Shown in pieces: positions 20,219 through 27,756 of a stretch of 49,714 nucleotides of DNA (position 1 is the stretch's first letter; each line of letters begins with the position of its first letter). The DNA lies in IMG/VR virus record IMGVR_UViG_3300033052_000132, positions 1 to 49,714 of that record. The stretch is one strand, 5' to 3'. The notes under the pieces were generated by a model, which had not been told where the DNA came from, made no database searches, and saw nothing but the letters and a program-made list of their open reading frames with translations. The stretch is from a virus. The position numbers and the translations under genes were made by a program.

Positions 20219-23200
20219 TACCAAGCACCTCGCGAAGACAGGAGCGAGGTCACGTCGACGCCAGAGTTGTTGTTCGCCACCTTGATCTGCAGCGCAGCCA
20301 CAAGGTTTTCGTTGATGCCGCCCAGCGCTGCGACGATTGCAGCCGTCTGCGCATCGATCGCGCTCGTGGTCGCCTGCTGTTGCGTAGCCAGATCCTTGAA
20401 CGGGCTGTCGCTCACGTTCGCGGCGTCAATCTTGGCCTGCTCGGAGGTGAGGGCGCCATTGGAAAGGTCCGTTACTTCCTTGAGCAGGTCGAAGAACGGT
20501 GAAGTCGAACCAAAGATTTGCCGTTGAATATCAAGCAGGCTTTGTGCCGCATCTGAAAACTCAGAGAACGCCGAGGTGTCACCTGCTGCTACGCGCGCCT
20601 TGAGCGGGTTGTAAATCGCCTGCGCCGATGCCTGACGATCTCTTAGGCTGTAGAAGTCCGAACCAATCTTCAGACTTTGCTGCAGAGACTTTAGGGGGCC
20701 AAGCGTTGCCTCCTGAGCCTGCTTGACCGCATCCTTCCTCTTCAGGCCATACAGTTCTTCAAGGCTCCCCAATTCCTCAGCAGACGCGCCGGCCTCCTTG
20801 AAGATGTCGATCAGGTCGGAGAACTGGCTGTTGAGATCATCCAGCGCTGCACCCACCGGGTCTTTGATCGCCTTCAATTGCTTGAATACGTCGCCGAACT
20901 TCACCGCCTTCTCGACTTGAGACTGAAGGTTGCCATTCGCCATGATGAGGCGCTTTTGGGCATCCTTCATTCCGAGGAATGCTCCATCAGCTACCGCCTC
21001 GCGCACCGCGAACTCCGCCGCCTGCTGCTCGTTCTCAAAGGTGAAAACACCGCGAGCACCCGTATTTACGACATAACGATCATTTCGTTTGCCAAAGTCG
21101 AAGTCGTAGTTTCCGAGCCGGGTGCCGAGAGTCTTGGCGAGGCTCGCAATTGTATCAACCAAGCCGCCAGCGGCCTCAGATGCATCGTTCTGCAGATCCT
21201 TTGTGCGACCATAAGTGCCGACCACAGATCCATTGCGGACCTGCGCGTAGCCAGAGTTTACCTTCTTGCCGAACAGGTTGCCGAGCAGACCACCCGCGAT
21301 TGATCCGATGATCTGCCCGCCAGGGATTGGAATGAAGGAGCCGATAGCGCCGCCGATCTGCGAACCGGTCTTCGACATCTTCAGCCCTAGGGCATTACTG
21401 ATATCGGAGATCATCGATCCGGTTTGGGCACCACCTAACGCTTTATCGAATTTGCCGAGAATCTTGTCTCCAAGCTTCTCGCCAAAGAGATCCTTGCCGT
21501 AGTCAAATGCCAAACCGCGCGCTGCACCGAGGCCTGCTCCAAATTTGGTGCCAAGCGCTGCATAGCCCCCAATTGCACCGCCGATTGTGTTTGTGAATTT
21601 GGACAGGAACGTGCGCCCGCCCAAGGCACCCTCTAGCGCCGCGATCAATTTTGAGCCGATCGAGTTCCCCATTCGCATGAAGAAATCTGCCGGAGTAAGA
21701 TCATTCACGGTGGTCTTAACAGGCTTGTTTGCCTTTGCGCCGGCAACAGTGATCGGGTTCGGATCGCCATCGTAAGCCGGGTTCCGAATGGATGCTGGAA
21801 TCGACAACGAAGCGGGCCAACCCCAAGAGGTTGTTGCATTTGGCCCTGAAACCAGCCCGGCTGAAGGCGTTCCGATACCAGAAATACGGCGTGTTGCGTC
21901 GGCTAGTGCGTCGGCCATGAGGCCAGCAGCAGAACCAGCCCGTTCTGTCTCTGACGTCAAGATATCCACGCTATCCTTGATGCCGGTCTCCTTTTTCACC
22001 CAGCGATCAAGGTCACGGAACATATCCCCAAATAGTTGCTCAGTGAGCACCTTGCCCTGAACGTTTTGGAACTGACGTTTGATAACCGACCCAAGACTGG
22101 CGAGGCTTCCATAGCCACCAAGTACGCCTTCGACCTCCTGACGTATTGAGCGAGTCGCATCGAGGTACGAGGATTGCACTTCGGCTGCGCGCTGCATTTC
22201 CTCGCTAATGCGTTGATACGCGACCGCCGTCGCCGTGACCTCTTTCTTCTGCGCTTCAGTTAAAGTGATGCGGCTGCGCTCTAGTTGGGTGATTTGCTGA
22301 AGAGCCTGTGCCTCACCATCGCGGCCTTGCAGCAGAAGCATTTGGTACTGGATCTGCTGCTGCGTTTCTTTCGTGATATCGCGAAGAGGTCGAAGCAGTG
22401 CGTCTTGGATGACGCCCTTTGCAGCCTCTGCATCTGCAATCATCTGCTTGAAACCTGCCGGCTGCTGCTCATTCAATTCAGCAATCGTCCGATCCAGTTC
22501 GCGTGTAGCTGCAGCGGCTTGATCGACCAGGCGAGGCTGCTCATTGAAGCGCTCGTTGATCCGGGCAATTGTTTCAGCAGCCGACTTGCCGAAGTTATCA
22601 ATCTGCTCGATTTCCCGCAGAACTTTATCCGCGCCAGAAGTGCTCCACTCCACATGGAAATGGCCGCGCTCCTTGAAGACCTTCGTAAGCCGAACCCCCT
22701 CATCAGCAAAAGCCTTGCGAATAGAGGCCGGGGTCACGCCCTGCCCGAACTGGATGTCCAACGCATTTCCACGTTCGTGAGCACTGGTTCCAGGCTTCGC
22801 GACAGGATTGTCAGACGGGCGGCCAGCCGCGACCCACTGATCATACAACGCCTTCTGCTTACTGAAGGATCGGTCTGCGGAGTTGACCTGAAATCCGGCT
22901 TTCCGCGCGATCGAAGACGCTTCAGAAGAACTGATCTCGCGACCACTCATCCCGCTGCTCGAGGCCCGCGAAGGGGTCAGCGCATCAAGCGCCGCTTTCT
23001 TCTGACGCTCCAAGGCTTTGACTTGGCGCTCGAGAGATTCACCAACCTTGCCTTCAGCAACCGCACGTCGCCGCGCCTGTTCAATCAGTCTCTTGTAACG
23101 ATCCTCGATCACTTGCACGGGATCGGCTGCACGCCGTCCCCGCTCCACGTCGAAGAACGATTGGGCTCGACCAAAATTGCCCTGCGCCACCTTAACAGCT

Positions 23201-24369
23201 TCGGTCGCCTTACGCAGGCGCTCCTCTAAAGCCGAGGCTTGCCGCGTTGAGTTTTCAAAACCAAAGGTGGCGTTTTCACCCCTTTGCCCTGGAGCTTGGG
23301 CACGAATGCGCTGGATCTCCTGCTCTGCTAAAGCTTGCTGGAGCAGGGCCTCAGTGGTTCGTCGAATCTGAATTTCCCGATCAAGATTTGCCTTTGCATC
23401 ATCACGCGCACGCTGAGCCGAGCTAACAAGTGACTTTTCCTGCTGATCGAGAGCCTCCCTCTGATCAAGTATGGCCTTTCGGACCCCCTCTTCTGTTTTC
23501 TTGAATAGTTCTTTCGCAAGCCGCGCCTTTTCGGTTTCCTCTGCATCCTTTTTGAGTTTTGCAACAAGCTCATCGAGAGCATTACCAGAGTTCAGCAACT
23601 CCGAAATGAAGGGTGCAAGAACAGCAGTTGCTGCAAAGATCGCCGCACCCCAAGGTCCTGCAAGGAACTGGGCAGCTTTGCCGATCCGAGCCTGAAATTT
23701 GTTCGTGCTTTCGGTCAGACCGGAAAGCGCGAATGCCATTTGGGGGACCTGCTGCACGAAGATCGTTGTCGCGTTGGTGCCCGCTTGGGTTTGCACCACC
23801 ACGTCCTGCAACTGTTGACCTAATTGCGTGAAAGCTACACGCTGGGCACGAATGCCGTTGATAACGTTGCCCATTTCGGAGGTGCCGCGCCTTGTTGCTG
23901 CGACCACAGCATCCGTTGCCGAAGCCTGGCGATTTAATCGCTCTTGCACCTGCTCTGCGGCCTGAGCATGAGCACGAGCCTGTGCGGCGGCGCGCTCTTC
24001 TTCTATTGCTAGCGCTTGTGTTGCCGCGACAGCGAGGCGTGTTTTTTGCGAATAGTCTCCCTCTTCCTTGGCAGCGAGCGCGGTGGCGGCGGCGACTTCC
24101 CGCGCAGCAATTGCGCGAGCATTTTGCGCAGCCGCTGCGGCGCGCAATTCATCCACGCCGAGGTCCAAGGAACCAGCGCTGTTGCGCTTAACAGAAAGCG
24201 CCGCGTCTAGTTGGGTCCGGGCCTCATTGCTGAAGTCCTTGAACAGCTTGCCCGCATCGTTCGTCATCTTTGCGACTTCGGCAAGGAAAGACGATTTGGC
24301 GCTACCATCGTTCTGATAGACCGCACGCACGTTCAGCGGTGCGAACTTGTATCCACCTGCCACGTTCAC
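20218..24369 (-). CDS. tail tape measure protein with built-in M15-type peptidase domain
   Basis: A 1383-residue tape measure protein that sets tail length and crosses the envelope during DNA entry. Residues 1-180 and 290-470 are alpha-helical coiled coils; hydrophobic stretches occur near 235-260 and about 1000-1060 ('GSFIPIPGGQIIGSIAGGLL'). Around residues 480-577 lies a peptidase M15/VanY-like domain: 'SAHERGNALD' (about 529-538) supplies the first zinc ligands and 'HFHVEW' (about 570-575) the last ones. That should cut peptidoglycan peptides as DNA is injected. The start overlaps the stop of the DUF6441-like gene (ATGA). Confidence 0.85.
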   Translation of the reverse strand: MNVAGGYKFAPLNVRAVYQNDGSAKSSFLAEVAKMTNDAGKLFKDFSNEARTQLDAALSVKRNSAGSLDLGVDELRAAAAAQNARAIAAREVAAATALAAKEEGDYSQKTRLAVAATQALAIEEERAAAQARAHAQAAEQVQERLNRQASATDAVVAATRRGTSEMGNVINGIRAQRVAFTQLGQQLQDVVVQTQAGTNATTIFVQQVPQMAFALSGLTESTNKFQARIGKAAQFLAGPWGAAIFAATAVLAPFISELLNSGNALDELVAKLKKDAEETEKARLAKELFKKTEEGVRKAILDQREALDQQEKSLVSSAQRARDDAKANLDREIQIRRTTEALLQQALAEQEIQRIRAQAPGQRGENATFGFENSTRQASALEERLRKATEAVKVAQGNFGRAQSFFDVERGRRAADPVQVIEDRYKRLIEQARRRAVAEGKVGESLERQVKALERQKKAALDALTPSRASSSGMSGREISSSEASSIARKAGFQVNSADRSFSKQKALYDQWVAAGRPSDNPVAKPGTSAHERGNALDIQFGQGVTPASIRKAFADEGVRLTKVFKERGHFHVEWSTSGADKVLREIEQIDNFGKSAAETIARINERFNEQPRLVDQAAAATRELDRTIAELNEQQPAGFKQMIADAEAAKGVIQDALLRPLRDITKETQQQIQYQMLLLQGRDGEAQALQQITQLERSRITLTEAQKKEVTATAVAYQRISEEMQRAAEVQSSYLDATRSIRQEVEGVLGGYGSLASLGSVIKRQFQNVQGKVLTEQLFGDMFRDLDRWVKKETGIKDSVDILTSETERAGSAAGLMADALADATRRISGIGTPSAGLVSGPNATTSWGWPASLSIPASIRNPAYDGDPNPITVAGAKANKPVKTTVNDLTPADFFMRMGNSIGSKLIAALEGALGGRTFLSKFTNTIGGAIGGYAALGTKFGAGLGAARGLAFDYGKDLFGEKLGDKILGKFDKALGGAQTGSMISDISNALGLKMSKTGSQIGGAIGSFIPIPGGQIIGSIAGGLLGNLFGKKVNSGYAQVRNGSVVGTYGRTKDLQNDASEAAGGLVDTIASLAKTLGTRLGNYDFDFGKRNDRYVVNTGARGVFTFENEQQAAEFAVREAVADGAFLGMKDAQKRLIMANGNLQSQVEKAVKFGDVFKQLKAIKDPVGAALDDLNSQFSDLIDIFKEAGASAEELGSLEELYGLKRKDAVKQAQEATLGPLKSLQQSLKIGSDFYSLRDRQASAQAIYNPLKARVAAGDTSAFSEFSDAAQSLLDIQRQIFGSTSPFFDLLKEVTDLSNGALTSEQAKIDAANVSDSPFKDLATQQQATTSAIDAQTAAIVAALGGINENLVAALQIKVANNNSGVDVTSLLSSRGAW

Positions 24370-25091
24370 ACCTTCCTGAGTTCATTGCCGATCAAGGCCG
24401 GCAGTTCCTTCGCCACTTCGCTCAGCAGCGCTTGAATATTGATGCGCGCGGAGCGCGAGGTTCTCGGAATTGCGATGAAGCAAACAAGCAGTTGCTTTCG
24501 AATTTGCCCTTTGCGAGCCACGCCCCTCTTGGTCAGGCCACGGGCTGACCGAGCGGCACCGGTTGCAGAAACACCAACGTTCTCTACCGCCGCCAGAGGC
24601 CAGCCATTGGCTGACTTGAGGTAACGCAGAGGCCCCAACTTGGCCTCCATGCCCAACTCCGCCCAATTGCCAGGCGTGAGACGGCGCTTGTTCTTGCCTT
24701 TCCCGGCAACCCGCTGCATCGCGTCTGTCGGAATCCACAGCCAGCGTCCGCGGACTGGGGCGATAGTCGATCCTTCCACATAGGATTGGATCGCCCCCAA
24801 GGTGCGCTCAGACTTCGACCGGACATAGACGGTGCCCGATGCGCTGAACCCGCCATTGCTGTAGCGCCGCTGGATGCCACCACGCTCTTCATCTGAGGTA
24901 GAGCCAAAAGCATTGCCAAGACGGCCAAGGCCAGCACCGGCCATGGCTTGGCGGATGCCGTTCTTCAGCCGCTTCGCCCCCCGATCGGTTGCGCGCAGCA
25001 TGGCGCCTTCCAAAACCACACCGGTATCTTTGAAGAAGCTGTCAACGTAGGCGTCAATGCCATCCGCATTCAGCGTAACAGTCAGCTTCAT
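24366..25091 (-). CDS. DUF6441-like tail-region protein
   Basis: A 241-residue basic protein upstream of the tape measure gene. It has 'RGAKRLKNGIRQAMAGAGLG', 'GSTIAPVRGRWLWIPTDA' and 'GKGKNKRRLTPGNW', consistent with the DUF6441 family found beside tape measure genes in alphaproteobacterial phages, where it takes the place of minor tail proteins. The stop overlaps the tape measure start. Family assignment is by pattern only. Confidence 0.65.
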   Translation of the reverse strand: MKLTVTLNADGIDAYVDSFFKDTGVVLEGAMLRATDRGAKRLKNGIRQAMAGAGLGRLGNAFGSTSDEERGGIQRRYSNGGFSASGTVYVRSKSERTLGAIQSYVEGSTIAPVRGRWLWIPTDAMQRVAGKGKNKRRLTPGNWAELGMEAKLGPLRYLKSANGWPLAAVENVGVSATGAARSARGLTKRGVARKGQIRKQLLVCFIAIPRTSRSARINIQALLSEVAKELPALIGNELRKV

Positions 25092-25106
25092 TCAATGCTC
25101 CAATGA

Positions 25107-25134
25107 AAAAGGGGAGCCGTTTCCGACTCCCCTT
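25107..25134 (-). terminator. rho-independent terminator after the antirepressor gene
   Basis: On the minus strand AAGGGGAG and CTCCCCTT pair, with extra CG pairs in the loop, followed by TTTTTC. It lies between the antirepressor stop (25160) and the next leftward gene (25091), so the antirepressor unit appears to be transcribed separately from the tail genes below it. Confidence 0.75.
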
Positions 25135-25159
25135 CGTTGGGTCAGTGCTCTTGATGGAT

Positions 25160-25738
25160 TTAGGCGACTTCGGTTTGACCTTCGCCAGCATGATTGATCA
25201 TAGAATAATTGAACAGGTCGTTTTGCGAGGGCGTGACCATGCTCGGAACAATCGGCAAGCCCTGCCGGAACCACATTTCGCGCGCAGCCACTTGACTGAA
25301 CGTCTGCCGCGCCTCCGTCACCAAACGAAGCCGTTCCGCTGTTGTCGGCAATTCATCAGGCGCGGTATCGAACTGCCGCGGGCGCATATTGCCTGCGAAA
25401 TGATCGTGCAGCACCTGATAGCACTCGCGCTGGTACAGGATGACCCGCTCGCGCACAGTTTCATCCTTGATCCGGCCACTGTCGATGCCGAACAGCCACC
25501 CGTTGACCAGTTCAAGTTTGATGCAAAGGGCATCTTGGGCGCCACCACGACCGAAAGGTATATGCATGACACATATACCTTCGCTCAAAACGGGGTCACG
25601 TTTGACACGTTGCTCTTGCCCAGACCAATTCAAACCCATGGCTTCCACCATAGGCTTGAGGGCTAAGAACGTGCCATCATCCTGCTTGAACCCGTAGAGT
25701 TCATCTCCACGGAAGTTGACAGTAACAATTTCGCCCAT
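25160..25738 (-). CDS. phage antirepressor (P22_AR N-terminal domain)
   Basis: A 192-residue protein with the N-terminal domain of P22-type antirepressors: 'YGFKQDDGTFLALKPMVEAMG', split over residues 15-35, and 'LVNGWLFGIDSGRIKDE' with 'RERVILYQRECYQVLHDHF' later on. In P22 such proteins bind and inactivate the prophage repressor and are silenced by Arc and Mnt. The C-terminal half here is shorter and different. AAGGAGG lies before the ATG. The 5' leader has striking competing hairpins and a terminator follows. It sits among tail genes, as P22 immI does. Confidence 0.85.
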   Translation of the reverse strand: MGEIVTVNFRGDELYGFKQDDGTFLALKPMVEAMGLNWSGQEQRVKRDPVLSEGICVMHIPFGRGGAQDALCIKLELVNGWLFGIDSGRIKDETVRERVILYQRECYQVLHDHFAGNMRPRQFDTAPDELPTTAERLRLVTEARQTFSQVAAREMWFRQGLPIVPSMVTPSQNDLFNYSMINHAGEGQTEVA

Positions 25739-25759
25739 AAAGGGCCTCCTTGGTTTGGC

Positions 25760-25850
25760 GCTGTGACCGCCATGCTAAAACGGAGCCGCCGCGCTGTATG
25801 GTTTTAGCGGCACACAACGCGGCGGCTCCCCCAAGACCCGTCACAGTCGG
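25760..25850 (-). promoter_or_regulatory. antirepressor leader with competing hairpins
   Basis: On the minus strand the 160-base leader of the antirepressor gene contains two perfect stems whose arms interleave: GGAGCCGCCGCG with CGCGGCGGCTCC (12 pairs), and GCTAAAAC with GTTTTAGC (8 pairs). Both lie inside a closing pair CTGTGAC/GTCACAG. The two stems cannot both form easily because no loop separates the adjacent arms, so the leader may switch between two folds. That suggests control of antirepressor translation or transcription, for example by a small RNA or protein. Confidence 0.55.
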
Positions 25851-25902
25851 GCCTCGATCTCGGTATCTGGTGTAATTTTCTGATTTGGATCTGTTACCGC
25901 CC

Positions 25903-26265
25903 TCAGGCGGCGGTCAGCCTGCGGATATCGCTGGCAAGCACCTTCATCACGTCGCTCACTTCCTCGCCGTTCTCGAAGAAACTCACAGTCATGCCGATGT
26001 CGATTTTTTCGGCAATCGCACTCAGATGCGGGGCTGGAGTCTCAAGCAATGCCTTGACCGCATCGTAGTGAGCCGCCGTGTAAGGTGCCCAACCCTCTTC
26101 AGCAGATCGCGCTTCTTCGTATATCGCCGCACCATCATCAAGTGCGCGATAAACTGGTATCGTGATCTCTTTGCGGTAGCGGTTCATCACAGACCGCGCA
26201 AAGCGTTCTGCCCTGATTGCACCTTCCCATGCGGAAGGCTTGGGCGTATTGGCCATCTCAGCCAT
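25903..26265 (-). CDS. hypothetical protein of the immI-like module
   Basis: A 120-residue protein with AAGGAG nine bases before ATG 26265; an in-frame start 29 codons upstream has no site and would read through the divergent promoter. Helical N-terminal half ('RFARSVMNRYRKEITIPVYRAL', split), then 'IAEKIDIGMTVSFFENGEEV'. It starts next to the divergent ribbon-helix-helix gene and precedes the antirepressor leader. The stop lies within an ACCGCC/GGCGGT hairpin. Not recognised. Context suggests a regulator or accessory immunity protein. Confidence 0.55.
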   Translation of the reverse strand: MAEMANTPKPSAWEGAIRAERFARSVMNRYRKEITIPVYRALDDGAAIYEEARSAEEGWAPYTAAHYDAVKALLETPAPHLSAIAEKIDIGMTVSFFENGEEVSDVMKVLASDIRRLTAA

Positions 26266-26339
26266 GACCTGATCTCCTTGTGATCGGTTGTGGTTAGGAG
26301 CCGGGGCGAGGTTGCACCCTTGCCTCGGCTCTGATTTCG

Positions 26340-26387
26340 TGTTAACGCGCAATCATGAGCACGTCAACTGGTGATAACACGCAATCG
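26340..26387. promoter_or_regulatory. operator-like repeats at the divergent ribbon-helix-helix gene
   Basis: TAACGCGCAATCA (26343-26355) and TAACACGCAATCG (26375-26387) are near-identical direct repeats around the start codon at 26355, and GTGTTA just before the first copy is inverted as TAACAC in the second. Ribbon-helix-helix repressors bind such short tandem or inverted sites. Autoregulation is inferred. Confidence 0.5.
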
Positions 26388-26549
26388 CGAAAAAAGCGCC
26401 CTACTCAGACCGGTGAGCTTATAGGAACCCGATTGCAGCCCGAATTGTTGGCGACACTTGATGCTTGGAGAGCCAAGCAGCCAGATTTGCCAAACAGACC
26501 GGAAGCAATAAGAAGGCTTCTTACGACAGCGCTTAGCTCATTGGTATAG
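26355..26549 (+). CDS. ribbon-helix-helix (Arc/Mnt-like) DNA-binding protein
   Basis: A 64-residue basic protein on the opposite strand to the tail genes. After a Lys/Arg-rich N-terminus it has 'TRLQPELLATLDAWRAKQ' and 'NRPEAIRRLLTTAL', the strand-helix-helix pattern of Arc/MetJ-type repressors. No Shine-Dalgarno sequence precedes the ATG, so translation may be leaderless or weak. It is divergent from the 25903-26265 gene across a short promoter region with repeats, and close to the antirepressor, so a role in repressing it is likely. Confidence 0.75.
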   Translation: MSTSTGDNTQSRKKRPTQTGELIGTRLQPELLATLDAWRAKQPDLPNRPEAIRRLLTTALSSLV

Positions 26550-26774
26550 CTCTTGGTCCTTCAGACATTGGCTTTGTTGTTCGATTGACCAACTTGTATA
26601 CTCTGCAGAATTTCGTTCATCCGCTACAGCATCGATGACTTTTTGAGCTTCAAGGCATAATGTTCTTGCAGAGGCAGATTGCTCTCGCAAGAATTCATAC
26701 CGCTGCTTGGCTCGTTCTGCTTCGGACTGGCATCCGACCAGCAGGAGCGTTCCGAGTATAAAAACCTTACTCAT
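26538..26774 (-). CDS. small lipoprotein
   Basis: A 78-residue protein with a lipoprotein signal peptide ('VFILGTLLLVGC', Cys15) followed by a charged helical domain with two more cysteines ('ARTLCLEAQ' and 'QQSQCLKDQ'). ATG 26774 overlaps the stop of the frameshifted tail chaperone frame (ATGA), which couples it to that product. It overlaps the end of the convergent ribbon-helix-helix gene by 12 bases. It may alter the cell envelope of the lysogen (superinfection exclusion), but that is only a guess from type. Confidence 0.65.
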   Translation of the reverse strand: MSKVFILGTLLLVGCQSEAERAKQRYEFLREQSASARTLCLEAQKVIDAVADERNSAEYTSWSIEQQSQCLKDQELYQ

Positions 26775-27708
26775 TCTGGCCGTCTCACTCTCAGTGCTGC
26801 CTTTGCTGAACTGATGACGGAGAAGGCTTCCAAGAGCAACAAAGGCTGATCAAGAAGCGCGCCCCCATCGGGATATACGAAACCGGCCATGCCGCGATCG
26901 CAGTCCCGATGAATACGCAGCAAACTCCAATGATCTTCCGTTACCCGGTTGCGCGGGTTTTCTTTGAACGTGCCGACGCCTGGGATTTCCCAGCCTTTTC
27001 CGAGGTGATCTTCTCGTTCGAAAGCACCGGGGCAGTCGGCGATTGCGACTGCGATTCGGAGTTTCCCACTTCACTCCGGTCCAAGTACATCCGCCGAGAG
27101 CACGCGACCGTCAGTTCACTCCAAGCATTGCCTTCTTCAAGGCCGTGCTGCGCTTCACATGCAGCTAAGGCATCCTCAATGGATTCGGCAGTTTCCACAG
27201 TAAGGTATCCCCTCTCAAGGCGCGCAGACACGGGAAGGTTGGTGAAACCCTTGACCGTAACCGCAACAAGCATCGGCGCGGCGAGATTCCCATATTCCGA
27301 ATTGTCCGCCAGCATTCGTCTGAGCGGTGGCCATGATTGACGGATGTTATGGAGGAGCCGATTGACAGCTTCTTCAATAGCTTTGTCATAATTCCAGACC
27401 AGCGCTGGATCATCTTTTAATTGCGCATCGTAATCGTCGCGCGCTTCCCAATAGGCCTTCACGACCGGGACTTGCTGCTCAAAAATCTCAGCGTCCCACA
27501 TTTGCTCTAGCCCTTTGAGCACTTCTGCTCGGATGGCTTGGTGATCATGAAAGGCAATGCCTTCTTCCACCAAGAGACGGCGGTGGAATCGCTTGTCGCG
27601 CGAAGAGGGGGCCCGAAGCCGGAATACAGGTGCGTCCTCCAAGGCTTCAAGGCTGGCGGGGGTGAAGGCGAGCACTTCGCTCGCCTCCAAAGGGATGTCC
27701 TGGGGCAC
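26771..27708 (-). CDS. tail assembly chaperone, GT-type product by programmed -1 frameshift
   Basis: The 255-residue G frame (next entry) contains GGGAAAC at minus 27067-27061, with the heptamer phased as G GGA AAC relative to the zero frame, the standard -1 slippery phasing. After a -1 slip the frame stays open from 27061 to a TGA at 26773-26771, adding 96 residues ('LRIAVAIADCPGAFERED', then 'GWEIPGVGTFKENP', then 'PDGGALLDQPLLLLEAF'). The fused protein is 312 residues. Lambda G and GT arise the same way from GGGAAAG. The new stop overlaps the next gene's ATG. The other open frame here (+1) has no such signal. Confidence 0.8.
26941..27708 (-). CDS. tail assembly chaperone, G-type product
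   Basis: A 255-residue protein starting at GTG 27708 with AAAGGA ten bases upstream, which lies where lambda G lies: between the tail tube and the tape measure. Residues 20-60 read 'FTPASLEALEDAPVFRLRAP' and 'RDKRFHRRLLVEEG'. Most of the body is helical, with 'GNLAAPMLVAVTVKGF' near residue 145. The last 40 residues (Ser/Lys/Thr-rich) are replaced when the ribosome shifts frame at residue 215. Role inferred from position and the frameshift. Confidence 0.75.
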   Translation of the reverse strand: MPQDIPLEASEVLAFTPASLEALEDAPVFRLRAPSSRDKRFHRRLLVEEGIAFHDHQAIRAEVLKGLEQMWDAEIFEQQVPVVKAYWEARDDYDAQLKDDPALVWNYDKAIEEAVNRLLHNIRQSWPPLRRMLADNSEYGNLAAPMLVAVTVKGFTNLPVSARLERGYLTVETAESIEDALAACEAQHGLEEGNAWSELTVACSRRMYLDRSEVGNSESQSQSPTAPVLSNEKITSEKAGKSQASARSKKTRATG

Positions 27709-27756
27709 TCAGGATTGTCCTTTCAGATGTGTCCTGCCGTGTGGCAGGCAAGGTTG

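Noticed and set aside
22285-23229. 314-codon plus-strand frame opposite the tape measure gene
   Set aside because: Antisense shadow of coiled-coil coding sequence, with Leu/Arg-rich composition and no motifs.
25770-25810. GTTTTAGC motif resembling a CRISPR repeat start
   Set aside because: Single copy with an inverted partner and no array of spacers; no Cas genes nearby.
25760-25850. Pseudoknot in the antirepressor leader
   Set aside because: The arms interleave in pseudoknot order, but one connecting loop would be zero bases while spanning a 12-pair stem, which is sterically unlikely; alternative hairpins are the better reading.
26850-27074. +1 frame extension of the tail chaperone gene
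   Set aside because: The product is Arg/Ser-rich with no slippery site; the -1 frame has a perfect GGGAAAC heptamer, is open longer and ends at the next start codon.
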